From Marinicella algicola (GTDB taxonomy: Bacteria; Pseudomonadota; Gammaproteobacteria; Xanthomonadales; Marinicellaceae): DNA of 64,000 nt. This document shows positions 1-11,147 of this stretch, in pieces (position 1 is the first letter of the stretch; the number at the start of each line of letters is the position of its first letter). The stretch spans positions 2,606,501 through 2,670,500 of the forward strand of contig NZ_JAQOMR010000001.1 in assembly GCF_028401385.1 (NCBI RefSeq), read 5' to 3'. Under the pieces are notes generated by a model. The model had not been told where the DNA came from, did no database searches, and saw only the letters and a list, made by a program, of their open reading frames with translations. The translations under genes were made by a program, and so were the position numbers.

Positions 1-124
1 TGTTTTGATGCTCAGGGGTGATTTTGGCGGGATTTCCCCACAGTGACAGCAAAATTGCGCGCACCTCCGGGCTAGGCTAAACACTGACACTCGAGGCTGC
101 TGGCCCGAATCGGGAAGGAATTTT

Positions 125-1239
125 ATGGCCAATCTTTTGATCCCATAACGATCGGCGATGTTACACTCGAGAACCGCATCATCATGGCGCCGCTGATGCG
201 GAATCGTTCACCGAACAATGTTCCGAACGAGCTCAATGTCGAATATTATCGCCAGCGTGCCAGTGCAGGCCTCATCATATCCGAGGCGACAGCAATCACC
301 GAGCAGGGCCAGGGCTATTCCAACGTGCCGGGGATCTACACCGATGAGGCTGTAGAGGGCTGGCAGAATGTAACAAGAGCCGTGCATGAAGCGGGAGGCA
401 AGATATTCTGCCAGCTCCAGCATGTCGGACGCATCTCGCACAAATCGCTCCAACCTTTCGGTGACCCGCCGGTCGCCCCGTCAGCGATCCAGGCCAAGGC
501 AAAGTCCTTCGTTGTCTATTCCGACGGCACAAGCGACTTCATCGAAACCTCACTACCCCGCCATCTGAAACCGTTCGAGATTTCGGGCATCATCGAAGAC
601 TATCGACGGGCGGCGGCGCGTACCCTGGAGGCAGGGTTCGACGGTGTGGAAATTCACGCGGCCAATGGTTATCTCATCGACCAGTTCCTGCGTTCAAGCA
701 GCAATCAGCGCACCGATCTCTATGGCGGGCCGCTTGAGAACCGTGCACGGTTCATGTTTGATATTGTCGGCTGTATCTCCCGTGAAATCGGACCGGGGCG
801 CACAGCTATCCGCCTGTCTCCCGTCGCGCCTTCAAATGATGTCCACGATGAAAGACCGCAGGCGCTGTACAATTATATTGCTAGCCAGCTAAGCGCCTAC
901 GATCTCGCCTATGTTCACATCGTCGAGGGCGCTACCGGTGGTGACCGGACGTACCAGCAGGGACCCGAACCGTTCGACTACGCGGAAATGCGGGAAACCT
1001 ACTACCGCACGGACGGCTCGGGTGCGTGGATGGTCAATAACGGATATGACCGACCGCTCGCTATCGAGGCCCTCGAAAAGGAGCGCGCTGACCTGATCTG
1101 CTTTGGTCGTCCGTTCATCGCCAATCCCGATCTTGTTCGCCGTTTGCGGATCAATGCGCCGCTCAATGCGTTGGATCAGAGGACGCTGTTCGGCGGAGAT
1201 GCAAAGGGCTACACCGATTACCCTGTGCTCGGCGGCTGA
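125..1239 (+). CDS. Old Yellow Enzyme family NADH:flavin oxidoreductase (frameshifted near its start)
   Basis: FMN-dependent ene-reductase of the NemA/alkene reductase type, expected to be cytosolic and to reduce activated C=C bonds with NAD(P)H. The (beta/alpha)8 barrel pattern is clear: a HAANGYLIDQFL motif around residue 180 (FMN/substrate site), then SSNQRTDLYGG and ENRARF, and CFGRPFIANPDLVRRL near the C-terminus (phosphate-binding part of FMN). The uninterrupted frame only begins at 184, but ATG at 125 preceded by GGAAGGAA opens with MANLFDPITIGD..., the standard family N-terminus, if one T is added to the run at 135-138. About 370 residues when repaired, normal for the family. The physiological substrate cannot be told from sequence. 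Confidence 0.85.
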
Positions 1240-1272
1240 CAGCAAAGCCGGTAAACGAGGGTCGTCTAGACA

Positions 1273-2367
1273 ATGCTGAAACTCCTGCGCGGTGAAATCC
1301 TGCTATTGCAGGCGGTGCCTGTCGCTTTGCTCGCCTATCAGTTCGAACATGCCGCCATGGAGGCCGGTCAGGTCTTCGCACTGATCGCAGCCGCTTTGCT
1401 CATCATCTCGATCGCCTGTGCATCGATGCGGGTCGCCCATCATGCCGAAATCCTCGCCGCCAAGGCGGGCGAACCCTACGGCACGATGATCCTGACACTC
1501 TCGGCCGTTGTGGTCGAAGTGCTGATCCTTGTGATCATGATGCAGCAGAGCCAACAACCGACGCTGGTGCGCGATACGATCTATTCCGCCGTCATGCTCG
1601 ACATCAACGGCATTCTTGGTCTGGCAGCCCTGCTTGGTGGACTGAAACACGGCGAACAGGCCTACAACGACGATTCGGGCCGCACCTATTCGGTGATGAT
1701 CCTGACCGCCATGGGCATAGCGATGATCGTGCCGGATTTTGTGCCGCAGGATAGCTGGCACTATTATTCGGCGTTCACCATTATCGCGATGCTGGCGCTC
1801 TACGCGCTGTTTTTGAAGATGCAGGTTGGCCAGCACAGCTATTTCTTCTCCTATCGCTATCCAAAAATGCGCGAAGGTGCCGAGCATGACGCTGCAAGCG
1901 ACGAAGAACAAGGCGCAATAGCCCTTTCAGTGGGTGTGATTCTGGCAGGCGTGATGCTGATCGGCCTTCAGGCGGAATTCATGGCCGCCCTCCTTTCACA
2001 CGGCCTGGAAGGCACCGGTGCGCCGCTGGCGCTGACGGCGATCCTGGTGGCGGCCATCGCAGCCGGTCCGGAAATCCTCACAGCCTTGCGGGCAGCGTTG
2101 AAGAACCGAATGCAGGCCGTCGTCAACATCGCGCTCGGCGCTTCGCTCTCGACTGTCATTCTGACCGTACCCGTGGTCGAGGCGATTGCGCTTTTCACCG
2201 GGCAACCCTTCACCATGGCAATGACCCCGGTTCAGATCACCATGGTTGCCATCACGCTGGTCGCCGCCGCCATCAACGTTAATGACGGCGAGACCAATGC
2301 GATCGAAGGCATGACCCATTTCGTGCTGTTCGCAACCTTCATCATGCTTTCGTTTCTCGGTCTTTGA
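1273..2367 (+). CDS. chaA: ChaA/y4hA-type calcium (sodium)/proton antiporter
   Basis: Inner-membrane cation/proton antiporter of the CaCA/CAX superfamily, 364 residues and intact. Two signature repeats are visible: GEPYGTMILTLSAVVVEV at about residues 73-90 and AAGPEILTALRAAL at about 262-275. Each carries the acidic residue used in ion exchange in CAX proteins. The protein is almost entirely hydrophobic, with about 10-11 predicted helices and a short charged loop (EHDAASDEEQG) between the two halves. It follows the reductase by 33 bp, so co-transcription is possible. Likely role is calcium or sodium extrusion; the ion specificity is inferred from family membership only. Confidence 0.88.
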   Translation: MLKLLRGEILLLQAVPVALLAYQFEHAAMEAGQVFALIAAALLIISIACASMRVAHHAEILAAKAGEPYGTMILTLSAVVVEVLILVIMMQQSQQPTLVRDTIYSAVMLDINGILGLAALLGGLKHGEQAYNDDSGRTYSVMILTAMGIAMIVPDFVPQDSWHYYSAFTIIAMLALYALFLKMQVGQHSYFFSYRYPKMREGAEHDAASDEEQGAIALSVGVILAGVMLIGLQAEFMAALLSHGLEGTGAPLALTAILVAAIAAGPEILTALRAALKNRMQAVVNIALGASLSTVILTVPVVEAIALFTGQPFTMAMTPVQITMVAITLVAAAINVNDGETNAIEGMTHFVLFATFIMLSFLGL

Positions 2368-2371
2368 GTCC

Positions 2372-3392
2372 TCAGGCTGCTCTTGGACGCTTGGCGCATT
2401 GCGGCGCGGCTTTGCTCACCCCGAGATTGCCAAGAGCAGTGGCGATGGCTTCATCGATCGGCGTTCTCGGCTCGCGCCCAAGAGCCTTCACCAGCCGGTC
2501 GTTGCGCATACGCAGAGGCACGCGCCAGAGATAGCGCACCTCCAGAATTTCCCGCATCAGCGGAACGAATGGCGCAAGCAGCGGCACCACAAACCAGGGA
2601 AACGGGCGAACCGGCAGTTTCGGGTTGCCCGAGACGCGCCGAATGGCTTCGATCATGCCAGCGCCGTTCGCGTCCCAGTAACCTTCGAAGTTAAAGCTTG
2701 CGTAGGCCGGAAGTTCGCCGGCGCGCCCGTCAAGCGCGGCAAAGGTTTCGCCAAGATCCGGGAGATAGGCCCATTGATGGCCGACACCCGGAGCGCCCAG
2801 CCTTGTGACCGAGCGCAGCGGCTTTCCTGGCTTGACCATCTGGCCGAACCAGGTGCTTGCCCCATTGGCACCGCCGAAAAAGTCCCCTGCCCTGACGAGA
2901 ATAACCTGCGTGCCGTTCCAGGCAGCCTCGCGCAAGCGCGCTTCCACCTCGGCACGAATCACGCCCTTGCGGCTGGTCGGGTTCTGCGGACTGTCTTCGC
3001 TGGGCTCGGGCAGCACGTCGGGCCCGAAATTATAGACCGTGCCCGGAAACAGGATGCGCGCACGGTTGGCCCTGGCAGCCGCGATCGTATTGTCCAGCAT
3101 CGGCAGCACAAGCTGCTGCCAGTTGCGGTAGCCCGGCGGATTGACACCGTGGAAGATGAGGGTCGCCCCTCTGCCGCTACCATCACATCCTTCGGCGACA
3201 TGGCGTCGCCCTGAACCCACTCATAAGCGGGATTTTTTCCGCCTGCTTCTCGGGATTGCGGTTCATCGCACGGATACGATAGCCGCGCTGGAGAAGCGAT
3301 TTCGCGACCGCCCCGCCAACACCGCCGCTGGCGCCCAGAACAAGGGCAAGCGATTGCATGGTTAGCGCATTTCCGGATTTTGATTCTGTCAT
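2372..3392 (-). CDS. NAD(P)-binding Rossmann-fold oxidoreductase (NmrA/NDUFA9/epimerase-like), two frame breaks
   Basis: Short-chain/extended Rossmann protein. The N-terminus shows the dinucleotide-binding glycine motif LVLGASGGVGGAVAKSLL, followed by FHGVNPPGYRNWQQLVLPML and FPGTVYNFGP, typical of atypical SDR sugar-epimerase-like enzymes. The C-terminal part (residues about 170-330) matches SDRs that read out nucleoside-sugar or quinone-type substrates, but the substrate is unknown. The coding frame breaks twice; adding one A to the run at 3233-3238 (T on the plus strand) and one G at 3166-3169 gives a continuous protein of about 340 residues. The start at 3392 has an AAGGA ribosome site; 3359 is an alternative. 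It is divergent from the LysR gene at 3489, a common regulator-target arrangement. Confidence 0.72.
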
Positions 3393-3488
3393 CGGTTCTG
3401 TCCTTTGCCTGAAGTTCGCCGCGGACTATCAGTCAACAAGTTACCAAACGGAATTGTATAAATTTGTTGCATCGCTATACATAATTTT

Positions 3489-4372
3489 ATGGATAGAGCA
3501 CACTGGGACTATTACCGCACCTTGCTGGCCGTACTCGATACCGGCTCGCTTTCGGGCGCTGCCCGCCGGCTGGGGCTGACCCAGCCCACCGTCGGCCGTC
3601 ATATCGAGGCGCTGGAGGTCGAGGCCGGCCAGCAATTGTTTACCCGCTCGCAACGCGGGCTCGAGCCAACCGACACGGCACGCGCAATGCGCCACCTTGC
3701 GGAGGCCATGGCCGCTTCCGCCGACGCCATCCGCCGCACTGCCTCGGAAACCCGGACCACCGTGGCCGGCTCAGTCAGGATCAGCGCCAGCGATGTGATC
3801 GCCATCGAGGTCCTGCCCGAAATTCTCGCCCCCTGATGGCCGCGAACCGCGCGCTCGATATCGAGGTTTCGGTTTCCGATGCGGTGGAAGATCTTTTGAA
3901 CCGCAAGGCCGATATCGCGCTGAGATTGGTAAAGCCGACGCAGGACGCTCTTGTGGTCCGCCAGATCGGCGAAATACCGATCTGCTGCTTCGCCCGCAAG
4001 GAGGTGATCGAACGTCATGGCGAACCGCAAAACCTAGAGGATTTCGCAGACATGCCGACCATCGGCTTTGATCACGAACTAGTCTATATCCGCGAAGCGC
4101 TAAGCGCATTCGGTGACATGAAAATACCTACCTTCGATTTCCGCTCGGACAGCAATCTGGCGCAATTGGCGGCCATCCGCGCAGGCTGCGGCTTCGGTTT
4201 CTGCCAGGCACCGCTCGGCCGCCGGGACCCTAATCTTGTTGAGGTCTTGCATGGACAGATACCACTCAGCCTGCCGCTGTGGGTGGTGATGCACGAGGAT
4301 CTACGCCACTCGCCGCGCTGTCGGATAACTTTCGATGCGCTGGTGAAAGGGCTGAAGACCTATATTGCCTGA
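3489..4372 (+). CDS. LysR-family transcriptional regulator (one frame break)
   Basis: DNA-binding regulator with an N-terminal winged helix-turn-helix: LLAVLDTGSLSGAARRLGLTQPTVGRHIEALE at about residues 11-42, the classic LysR signature. It is followed by a periplasmic-binding-protein-like effector domain (DALVVRQIGEIPICCFARKE, GFCQAPLG). The frame breaks after EVLPEILAP; adding one C in the run at 3829-3833 joins it to LMAANRALDIEVSV and gives about 295 residues, the usual LysR length. It is divergent from the oxidoreductase at 2372-3392, which is the likely regulatory target. The intervening AT-rich 96 bp would hold the operator. Confidence 0.85.
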
Positions 4373-4376
4373 ACGC

Positions 4377-5580
4377 TTAACGCCTGTTCGATGGCAGATA
4401 GCGGTTCACGATCAGATGCCATTGTTCGCTCGAAAGCGTCGACAGGATGGCAATGTTGAGCGCTTCACGGCTCGGGTCGTTTTGCGGCAGGATCAAGCCG
4501 TAATTCTGCTGCGAGAACGAAAGCCCGGTGAGGTAGAGCCCGGAATAGTTGCGAAGCCCCCACTGCAATGCCGCGCTGTCATAGACAAAGGCATCGATCT
4601 CCCCTTGTCCAGCGCGTCCAGTCCCGCAGTAACACCGGGATAATCCGTTGCCGTGACATGCAGGACGTCCAGCTCGAAAGAGGCAGCGGAGCCAGCGACC
4701 GTGCCGACGTCAAGCCCCGCCAGGTCACCGACACTTTCAATGGTACTGTTGCTGATCGAGGAGGTCAGCCCTGCGGCGAGCTGAGCGGTGGTGATGGCGG
4801 CCAGGATCAGGGCCGCGAACATCCAGAACATCGCCAGCAACCTGCCGAAAAGGTCACCGGCGCCTTGTCGCCGTAACCGACCGTGGTCATCGTCACCGTC
4901 GCCCACCAGAAACCGGAGAACACACCGCGCGCGGGCCGCGGTTCGAATTGCTCTGGGTTGGCGCGCCGTTCGAGAAGCCAGATCAACGCACCGATGATGA
5001 AGACGGGACCGGTCAGCAGGCCGAGCATGTAGAGAAAGGCCCGTGAAGTCAGAAGCTCCAGCATAAAGCGCGGGCCGAGCCGGTCGACAATCCTTAGTGC
5101 GACACCGACACTGCCGCTATAATAGGGCTGTGAAAAATCGATCACCGCCTCGTCGCGCGCATTGATGGGGACCGGGCCGATCGCGGCGGCGAGCGTGCCA
5201 TCAGCGACTTTGGCAACCATGTCGCCGGGCGCAGTCTCCACAAAATGATAGTCGAGCTGCAAGGACCGCTCGAGCGCTTTCATCATGTCAACGCCGAGGC
5301 CATACCAAGAGCCGTCCCGATCCTTCATCACGAATGGCGGCACACTGTGCACGCCGATAGCCATGGGGGTGCTCCCGGACGGGGCGGGTAGCGAACTGGC
5401 AGCCTCCTCAGCCGAAGCGGAACCGGCAAGGAAGACAACCAGCATGAGGGCGAAAAAAACCAAGCCTTGCAAAACCTGTCGGAACAAACTGAAAGAATGC
5501 GTCGCATGGTACCCCGGCCTCAATAGTGAACAGCCACGGCTATACCCCCATTGCAACCGCCTGTTAAGCGCCCTCCGCAA
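4377..5580 (-). CDS. GluR0-like ligand-gated potassium channel (prokaryotic ionotropic glutamate receptor), two frame breaks
   Basis: The protein reads as a prokaryotic ionotropic glutamate receptor. It has a hydrophobic export signal (VFFALMLVVFLAGSASA), then a ligand-binding lobe S1 (AIGVHSVPPFVMKD ... INARDEAVIDFSQPYY, with the Arg that usually binds the amino-acid carboxylate). Next come a transmembrane helix (FLYMLGLLTGPVFIIGALIW), a re-entrant pore loop with an exact potassium selectivity filter TTVGYGD, and a second helix (MFWMFAALILAAITTAQLAAG). It ends with lobe S2 (ESVGDLAGLDVGTVAGS ... EIDAFVYDSAAL, with a conserved Asp). Frame continuity needs one T at 4848-4851 and one G at 4601-4604 (minus-strand sense), giving about 400 residues like Synechocystis GluR0. 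The start is uncertain: 5580 gives a long leader and a shorter start is likely. It lies downstream of aatA on the same strand. Confidence 0.82.
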
Positions 5581-5633
5581 TGAAAAGGGCGCGCCGGTGG
5601 CACGCCCCTTGTCTCATATAATCATGGCCGCAA

Positions 5634-6908
<1,275 letters not shown>

Positions 6909-7152
6909 CTAAGCCCAATTCGCCCGCCGTTTCAAGCGCTATCCGCGTATTTGCATCAATTCGTCTTTCATTGTGATCTGCGCGAAACGCCTGCTTTTCC
7001 GCAAGGCGTTTCGAGGGCCAAATCCGAGCGCAGCCGACGGCGCCCAGAATCTGCCGCAAAATGGTTCCGGTTCCACCACGTTCTATCCAGAAGGAGTCGC
7101 ATTTTCATGGCCTTCTCCCATATGCCGAGAGACCCGCCAAAGGAGATGGCTC

Positions 7153-7542
7153 ATGAGGATCGCAGCGCGGATGCTGAAAACAATCAGACGATCAGGAGTG
7201 TTGCAACGTGGCTTGCGCGTGCTGGCTATTATCGCCACGCCGATATGCGTGGCACTGGCGCCATTGCAGGCGGTCGCTCAGGAAACCATGGTTTCGGCAG
7301 CGCTGAACGGCAGCGAAGCCTCGACCGGTTTCTTTTCGCCATACCTGCCCTTCCCCGGCAATAGCGACAATGCCCTTGCAAGTTTGTCCACGCATGTGGC
7401 CGCGCGGGATCTGATGATCGGCCTCATGCTGGTGATATGTGTCGCTATGGTTGCTGGCGCGTCTTATCTGTGGCGTGAAAACGTTGTTCATCTGCAGGCC
7501 GATGTCAAACGCAAGAAGCGCAAGTTTTTCGATATGAACTAG
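7153..7542 (+). CDS. Small exported or membrane protein of unknown function
   Basis: 129 residues. The start at 7153 is chosen for the AGGAGA ribosome site 7 bases upstream; the open frame extends further upstream to 6973 but that part looks non-coding. An N-terminal basic stretch plus hydrophobic core ending LAPLQAVAQ looks like a cleavable signal peptide or a first transmembrane helix. A second helix (DLMIGLMLVICVAMVAGASYLW) near residues 90-112 is followed by a very basic tail (KRKKRKFF), so the C-terminus should face the cytosol. I do not recognise a domain. It stands alone between aatA and a long non-coding stretch. Confidence 0.6.
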   Translation: MRIAARMLKTIRRSGVLQRGLRVLAIIATPICVALAPLQAVAQETMVSAALNGSEASTGFFSPYLPFPGNSDNALASLSTHVAARDLMIGLMLVICVAMVAGASYLWRENVVHLQADVKRKKRKFFDMN

Positions 7543-8227
7543 TCTCTCGACACCATATCGGAATGCGACCACGTCCGGCTGCCATTTCCCGAGATCAGCA
7601 GCGCCTGTCAGCGTTGCGACCCTTGTGCAACCATTGGGACCGAACCGAAAATGGCGCTTGATCGCCTGCCCAGCACAAGGCAGGGTAACTTGCCCCCGGG
7701 CTCTGCAATTTGGCACCCAGCGGCGGCGCTCCTGCAGAAATGACATCGCCCTTGCATGGTTGAATCCTGGCAAGGCGCCTTTCTGCATCAAAAGGGCTGC
7801 ACGGTGCTGACACCGCCGGCACCCGGCATACCATCATTTGCGCGAATGACCGCGCCATTCGCGCCTTGGTTTATCGAATTGGCAGCGCTGCTTCCGCAAC
7901 ATGAAAGCGCTATCATATCCGAAATAAAAAACTCGCCCACTTGGCCAGCATAGCGATCCCTTCAGAACACCACAGCGAATATATCGTTAACTATTCTATG
8001 GACGAATGCGGCAATTGTTTGCTGGCTTCGCCAGACTGACGGGCCGGACCCATCCAGCAGCAACAAACACGTAAAGGCGGCTTGAACAACGCTATATCAG
8101 CGAATATGCGCACAGCCTTTTCCCCAACGGGAAACGCAGGCACCGGCAAAAACTTTTACCCTTTGATAAAATTTTAATTTCGCAGTAGCATTCCTTCCAA
8201 CAACGTTAAAAAACGGGGAACATTGCG
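7543..8227. other. Long intergenic region upstream of preT
   Basis: About 685 bases without a convincing gene. Short open frames occur on both strands but lack ribosome sites, domain patterns and coding bias. The last 120 bases are AT-rich and probably contain the preT promoter together with a candidate RutR-type site at 8155-8170. I see no tRNA cloverleaf or strong terminator hairpin here. Confidence 0.6.
8155..8170 (+). promoter_or_regulatory. Candidate RutR-type operator upstream of preT
   Basis: TTTACCCTTTGATAAA matches 10 of the 14 fixed positions of the E. coli RutR consensus TTGACCA-N2-TGGTCAA and shares the core TTTACC-N4-GATNAA with the site at 14600-14615 in the rutR/amidohydrolase intergenic region. 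It lies 58 bp before the preT start. Inference from sequence similarity only. Confidence 0.4.
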
Positions 8228-9588
8228 ATGCGAAATCTGGAACCTGCCTTAAAAGGCGGGCGCCTGGCGCCCGACGACTACCACAAGAATTTTTCCGATC
8301 TGCACCCGCCCATGGACCGACATGAAGCAGCGGTTGAAGCCGATCGCTGCTATTTCTGTTACGACGCCCCTTGCATGACGGCCTGTCCGACGGCAATCGA
8401 CATACCTATGTTCATCCGGCAGATCTCTACAGACAATCCGCTGGGCGCGGCCAAGACTATTTTCGACCAGAATATTTTCGGCGGCATGTGTGCGCGCGTC
8501 TGTCCCACCGAAACGCTGTGCGAGGAAGCCTGCGTGCGCAACACGGCGGAGGAAAAGCCGGTAGAGATCGGCCTTTGCAGCGCTATGCGACCGACACCGC
8601 GATGGCTGAAAACAAGCAGTTCTACGCCCGCGCAACTGAAACCGGCAAGCGCGTCGCCGTCGTTGGCGCCGGGCCGGCAGGGCTTGCCTGCGCCCACCGC
8701 CTTGCCATGGCCGGCCATGATGTCATCGTGCTCGAGGGGAAGGACAAGGCCGGCGGGCTCAATGAATATGGCCTCGCCGCCTACAAGACCGTCGACGATT
8801 TTGCCCAGAAGGAAATTGAATACCTGCTGGAAATCGGCGGCATTGAAATCCGCGGCGAGCAAATGCTCGGCCGCGATTTCACCCTTGGCGAGCTACGCCG
8901 CGATTATGATGCCGTGTTTCTTGGGCTGGGCCTTGGTGGCGTCAATAAACTCGGCGTTGCCGGCGAGGACCTGGCGGGATGCGAAAACGCCGTCGACTTC
9001 ATCGAAGCGATCCGCCAGGCCGGTGATCTCGCCGAGATCGCCGTCGGCAGCCAAGTCGTCGTGCTGGGCGGCGGCATGACCGCAATCGACGCCGCCGTGC
9101 AGGCGAAATTGCTTGGCGCGGAGGAAGTGACGCTTTGCTACCGCCGCGGCGGCGATGCCATGGGCGCCTCGAAATTCGAGCAGGAGCTGGCCGCCTCACG
9201 CGGCGTGTTCATTCGCCACTATCTGGCGCCTAAGGAAATCCTTGGCGAGGACGGCAAGGTCGCCGGCGTGCTGTTCGAACACACCGAGGTAAAGGACGGA
9301 AAGCTTGTCGCCACCGGCGAGACCGGCGTGATCGCCGCCGATCATGTGCTGAAGGCCATTGGCCAGACCTTCGTCACCGAACATCTCGAAGGCCTGAAAC
9401 TGGAAAACGGCCGCATCGCCATCGATGCCGAGGGCCGGACATCGCTTGCCGATGTCTGGGCCGGCGGCGACTGCGTCAAGAAGGGCGAGGACCTGACGGT
9501 GACCTCGGTCGCGCAGGGCCGCGACGCCGCCATTTCGATCAATCACGTACTTGCCGGCGAAGCGCCGCTTGCAAGCGCTGTGGCCTGA
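8228..9588 (+). CDS. preT: NAD-dependent dihydropyrimidine dehydrogenase, PreT-like (GltD-type) subunit, one frame break
   Basis: Small flavoprotein subunit that feeds electrons between NAD(H) and PreA for reduction of uracil/thymine to dihydropyrimidines. The N-terminus carries the cysteine pattern for iron-sulfur clusters seen in GltD-type proteins (CYFCYDAPCMTACPT, then CARVCPTETLCEEAC). An FAD Rossmann motif (VAVVGAGPAGLACAHRLA) and a second NAD-binding motif (VVVLGGGMTAIDAA) follow. The C-terminal GGD in WAGGDCVKKGEDLT binds FAD. The frame breaks between VEIGL and LQRYATDTAM; adding one base at 8574-8576 repairs it to about 453 residues, the normal length. preA follows after 12 bp, so the two form an operon. 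Confidence 0.93.
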
Positions 9589-9600
9589 GGAGACAAGACA

Positions 9601-10913
9601 ATGGCTGATCTCAGAAACGATTTCGTCGGTATCAAGTCACCCAATCCGTTCTGGCTCGCCTCCGCGCCGCCGACGGACAAGGCCTATAATGTCGAGCGCG
9701 CCTTCCGTGAGGGCTGGGGCGGCGTGGTGTGGAAGACACTTGGCGAGGAAGGCCCGCCGGTCGTCAATGTCAACGGCCCGCGCTATGGCGCGATCTGGGG
9801 CGCCGACCGCAGGCTTCTCGGCCTCAACAATATCGAGCTGATCACCGACCGCGACCTTTATCTCAATCTCCGCGAGATCAAGGAAGTGAAGATGCGCTGG
9901 CCGGACCGTGCGATCGTGGTCTCGATCATGGTGCCCTGCGAGGAGGAGAGCTGGAAGGCGATCCTGCCGCTGGTGGAGGAAACCGGCGCTGACGGCATAG
10001 AGCTCAATTTCGGCTGTCCCCACGGCATGTCCGAGCGCGGCATGGGGGCCGCCGTCGGCCAGGTGCCGGAATATGTCGAGATGGTGGTGCGCTGGTGCAA
10101 GCAGTACACGCGCATGCCGGTGATCACCAAGCTGACACCGAATATCTCAGACATCCGCCAGTCGGCCCGCGCCGCCCACCGGGGCGGGACGGATGCCGTA
10201 TCGCTGATCAACACCATCAATTCCATTGTCTCCGTCGACCTCGACACCTTCGCCCCGAACCCGACGGTGGGCGGTAAGGGCACCCATGGCGGCTATTGCG
10301 GCCCGGCCGTGAAGCCGATCGCGCTCAACATGGTGGCTGAGATCGCCCGCGATCCGGAAACCGCCGGCCTGCCGATCTCCGGTATCGGCGGCATCACCAC
10401 TGGCGCGATGCTGCCGAGTTCATGGTGCTGGGTGCGGGCAATGTACAGGTGTGCACCGCGGCGATGACCTATGGCTTCAAGATCGTGCAGGAAATGATCT
10501 CGGGCCTTTCGGCATGGATGGATTCCAAGGGATTCCGCACGCTCGACGAAATCTCGGGCCGCGCCGTGCCAAACGTTACCGACTGGCAATACCTGAACCT
10601 CAATCACATCACCAAGGCCCGCATTGATCAGGACCTCTGCATCAAATGCGGCCGCTGCCACATCGCTTGCGAGGACACCTCACACCAGGCGATTACGGCC
10701 ATGGTCGATGGCGAACGGCATTTCATGGTCAAAGAAGAAGACTGCGTCGGCTGCAATCTCTGCGTCAATGTCTGCCCGGTGGAAAACTGCATAGACATGG
10801 TGACGCTAGCCCCGGGCGAAAAGGACGAGCGCACAGGCGAGATTGTCTCCGCCGACTACGCCAACTGGACCTTCCACCCCAACAACCCGATGTCGACCAA
10901 GATCGCCGAATAA
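9601..10913 (+). CDS. preA: NAD-dependent dihydropyrimidine dehydrogenase subunit PreA (one frame break)
   Basis: Catalytic subunit of dihydropyrimidine dehydrogenase, first step of reductive uracil/thymine breakdown. An FMN-binding TIM barrel (SPNPFWLASAPPTDK, LNFGCPHGMSERGMGAAVGQ, TKLTPNISDI, GTHGGYCGPAVKP) is followed by a C-terminal ferredoxin domain. That domain has two 4Fe-4S motifs, CIKCGRCHIAC and CVGCNLCVNVCPVENC. The frame breaks at GGITT; one C added near 10398-10401 gives WRDAAEFMVLGAGNVQVCTAAM and a continuous 437-residue protein. Paired with preT; together with the amidohydrolase (14711) and dihydropyrimidinase (16332) it completes the pathway from uracil to beta-alanine. Confidence 0.95.
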
Positions 10914-10934
10914 CAACCTCTACTTTCTCAAAAC

Positions 10935-10972
10935 AAAAAGCCACGGCGCCTACAACAGCGCCGTGGCTTTTC
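10935..10972 (+). terminator. Rho-independent terminator after preT-preA
   Basis: Perfect inverted repeat AAAGCCACGGCGC / GCGCCGTGGCTTT around a short loop (TACAACA region), followed by TTTT, 22 bp after the preA stop. It separates preTA from the downstream signalling gene. Confidence 0.85.
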
Positions 10973-11147
10973 CACATTACGCCGACAGATTACATAATAG
11001 TTTTACTAAAATATAAATTGATCACATAACATAAACTCGCCACCATTCTCAATAAGACATAAAATATACATTTTTTAATTGATTTTTTAATTAAAATCCC
11101 CGCAGCATGATCGCAGAAATGCAATAGCATATGGGGAAATATAGAGA

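Noticed and set aside
7192..7953. Several short open frames in the gap before preT.
   Set aside because: No ribosome sites, no domain patterns, mutually overlapping on both strands.
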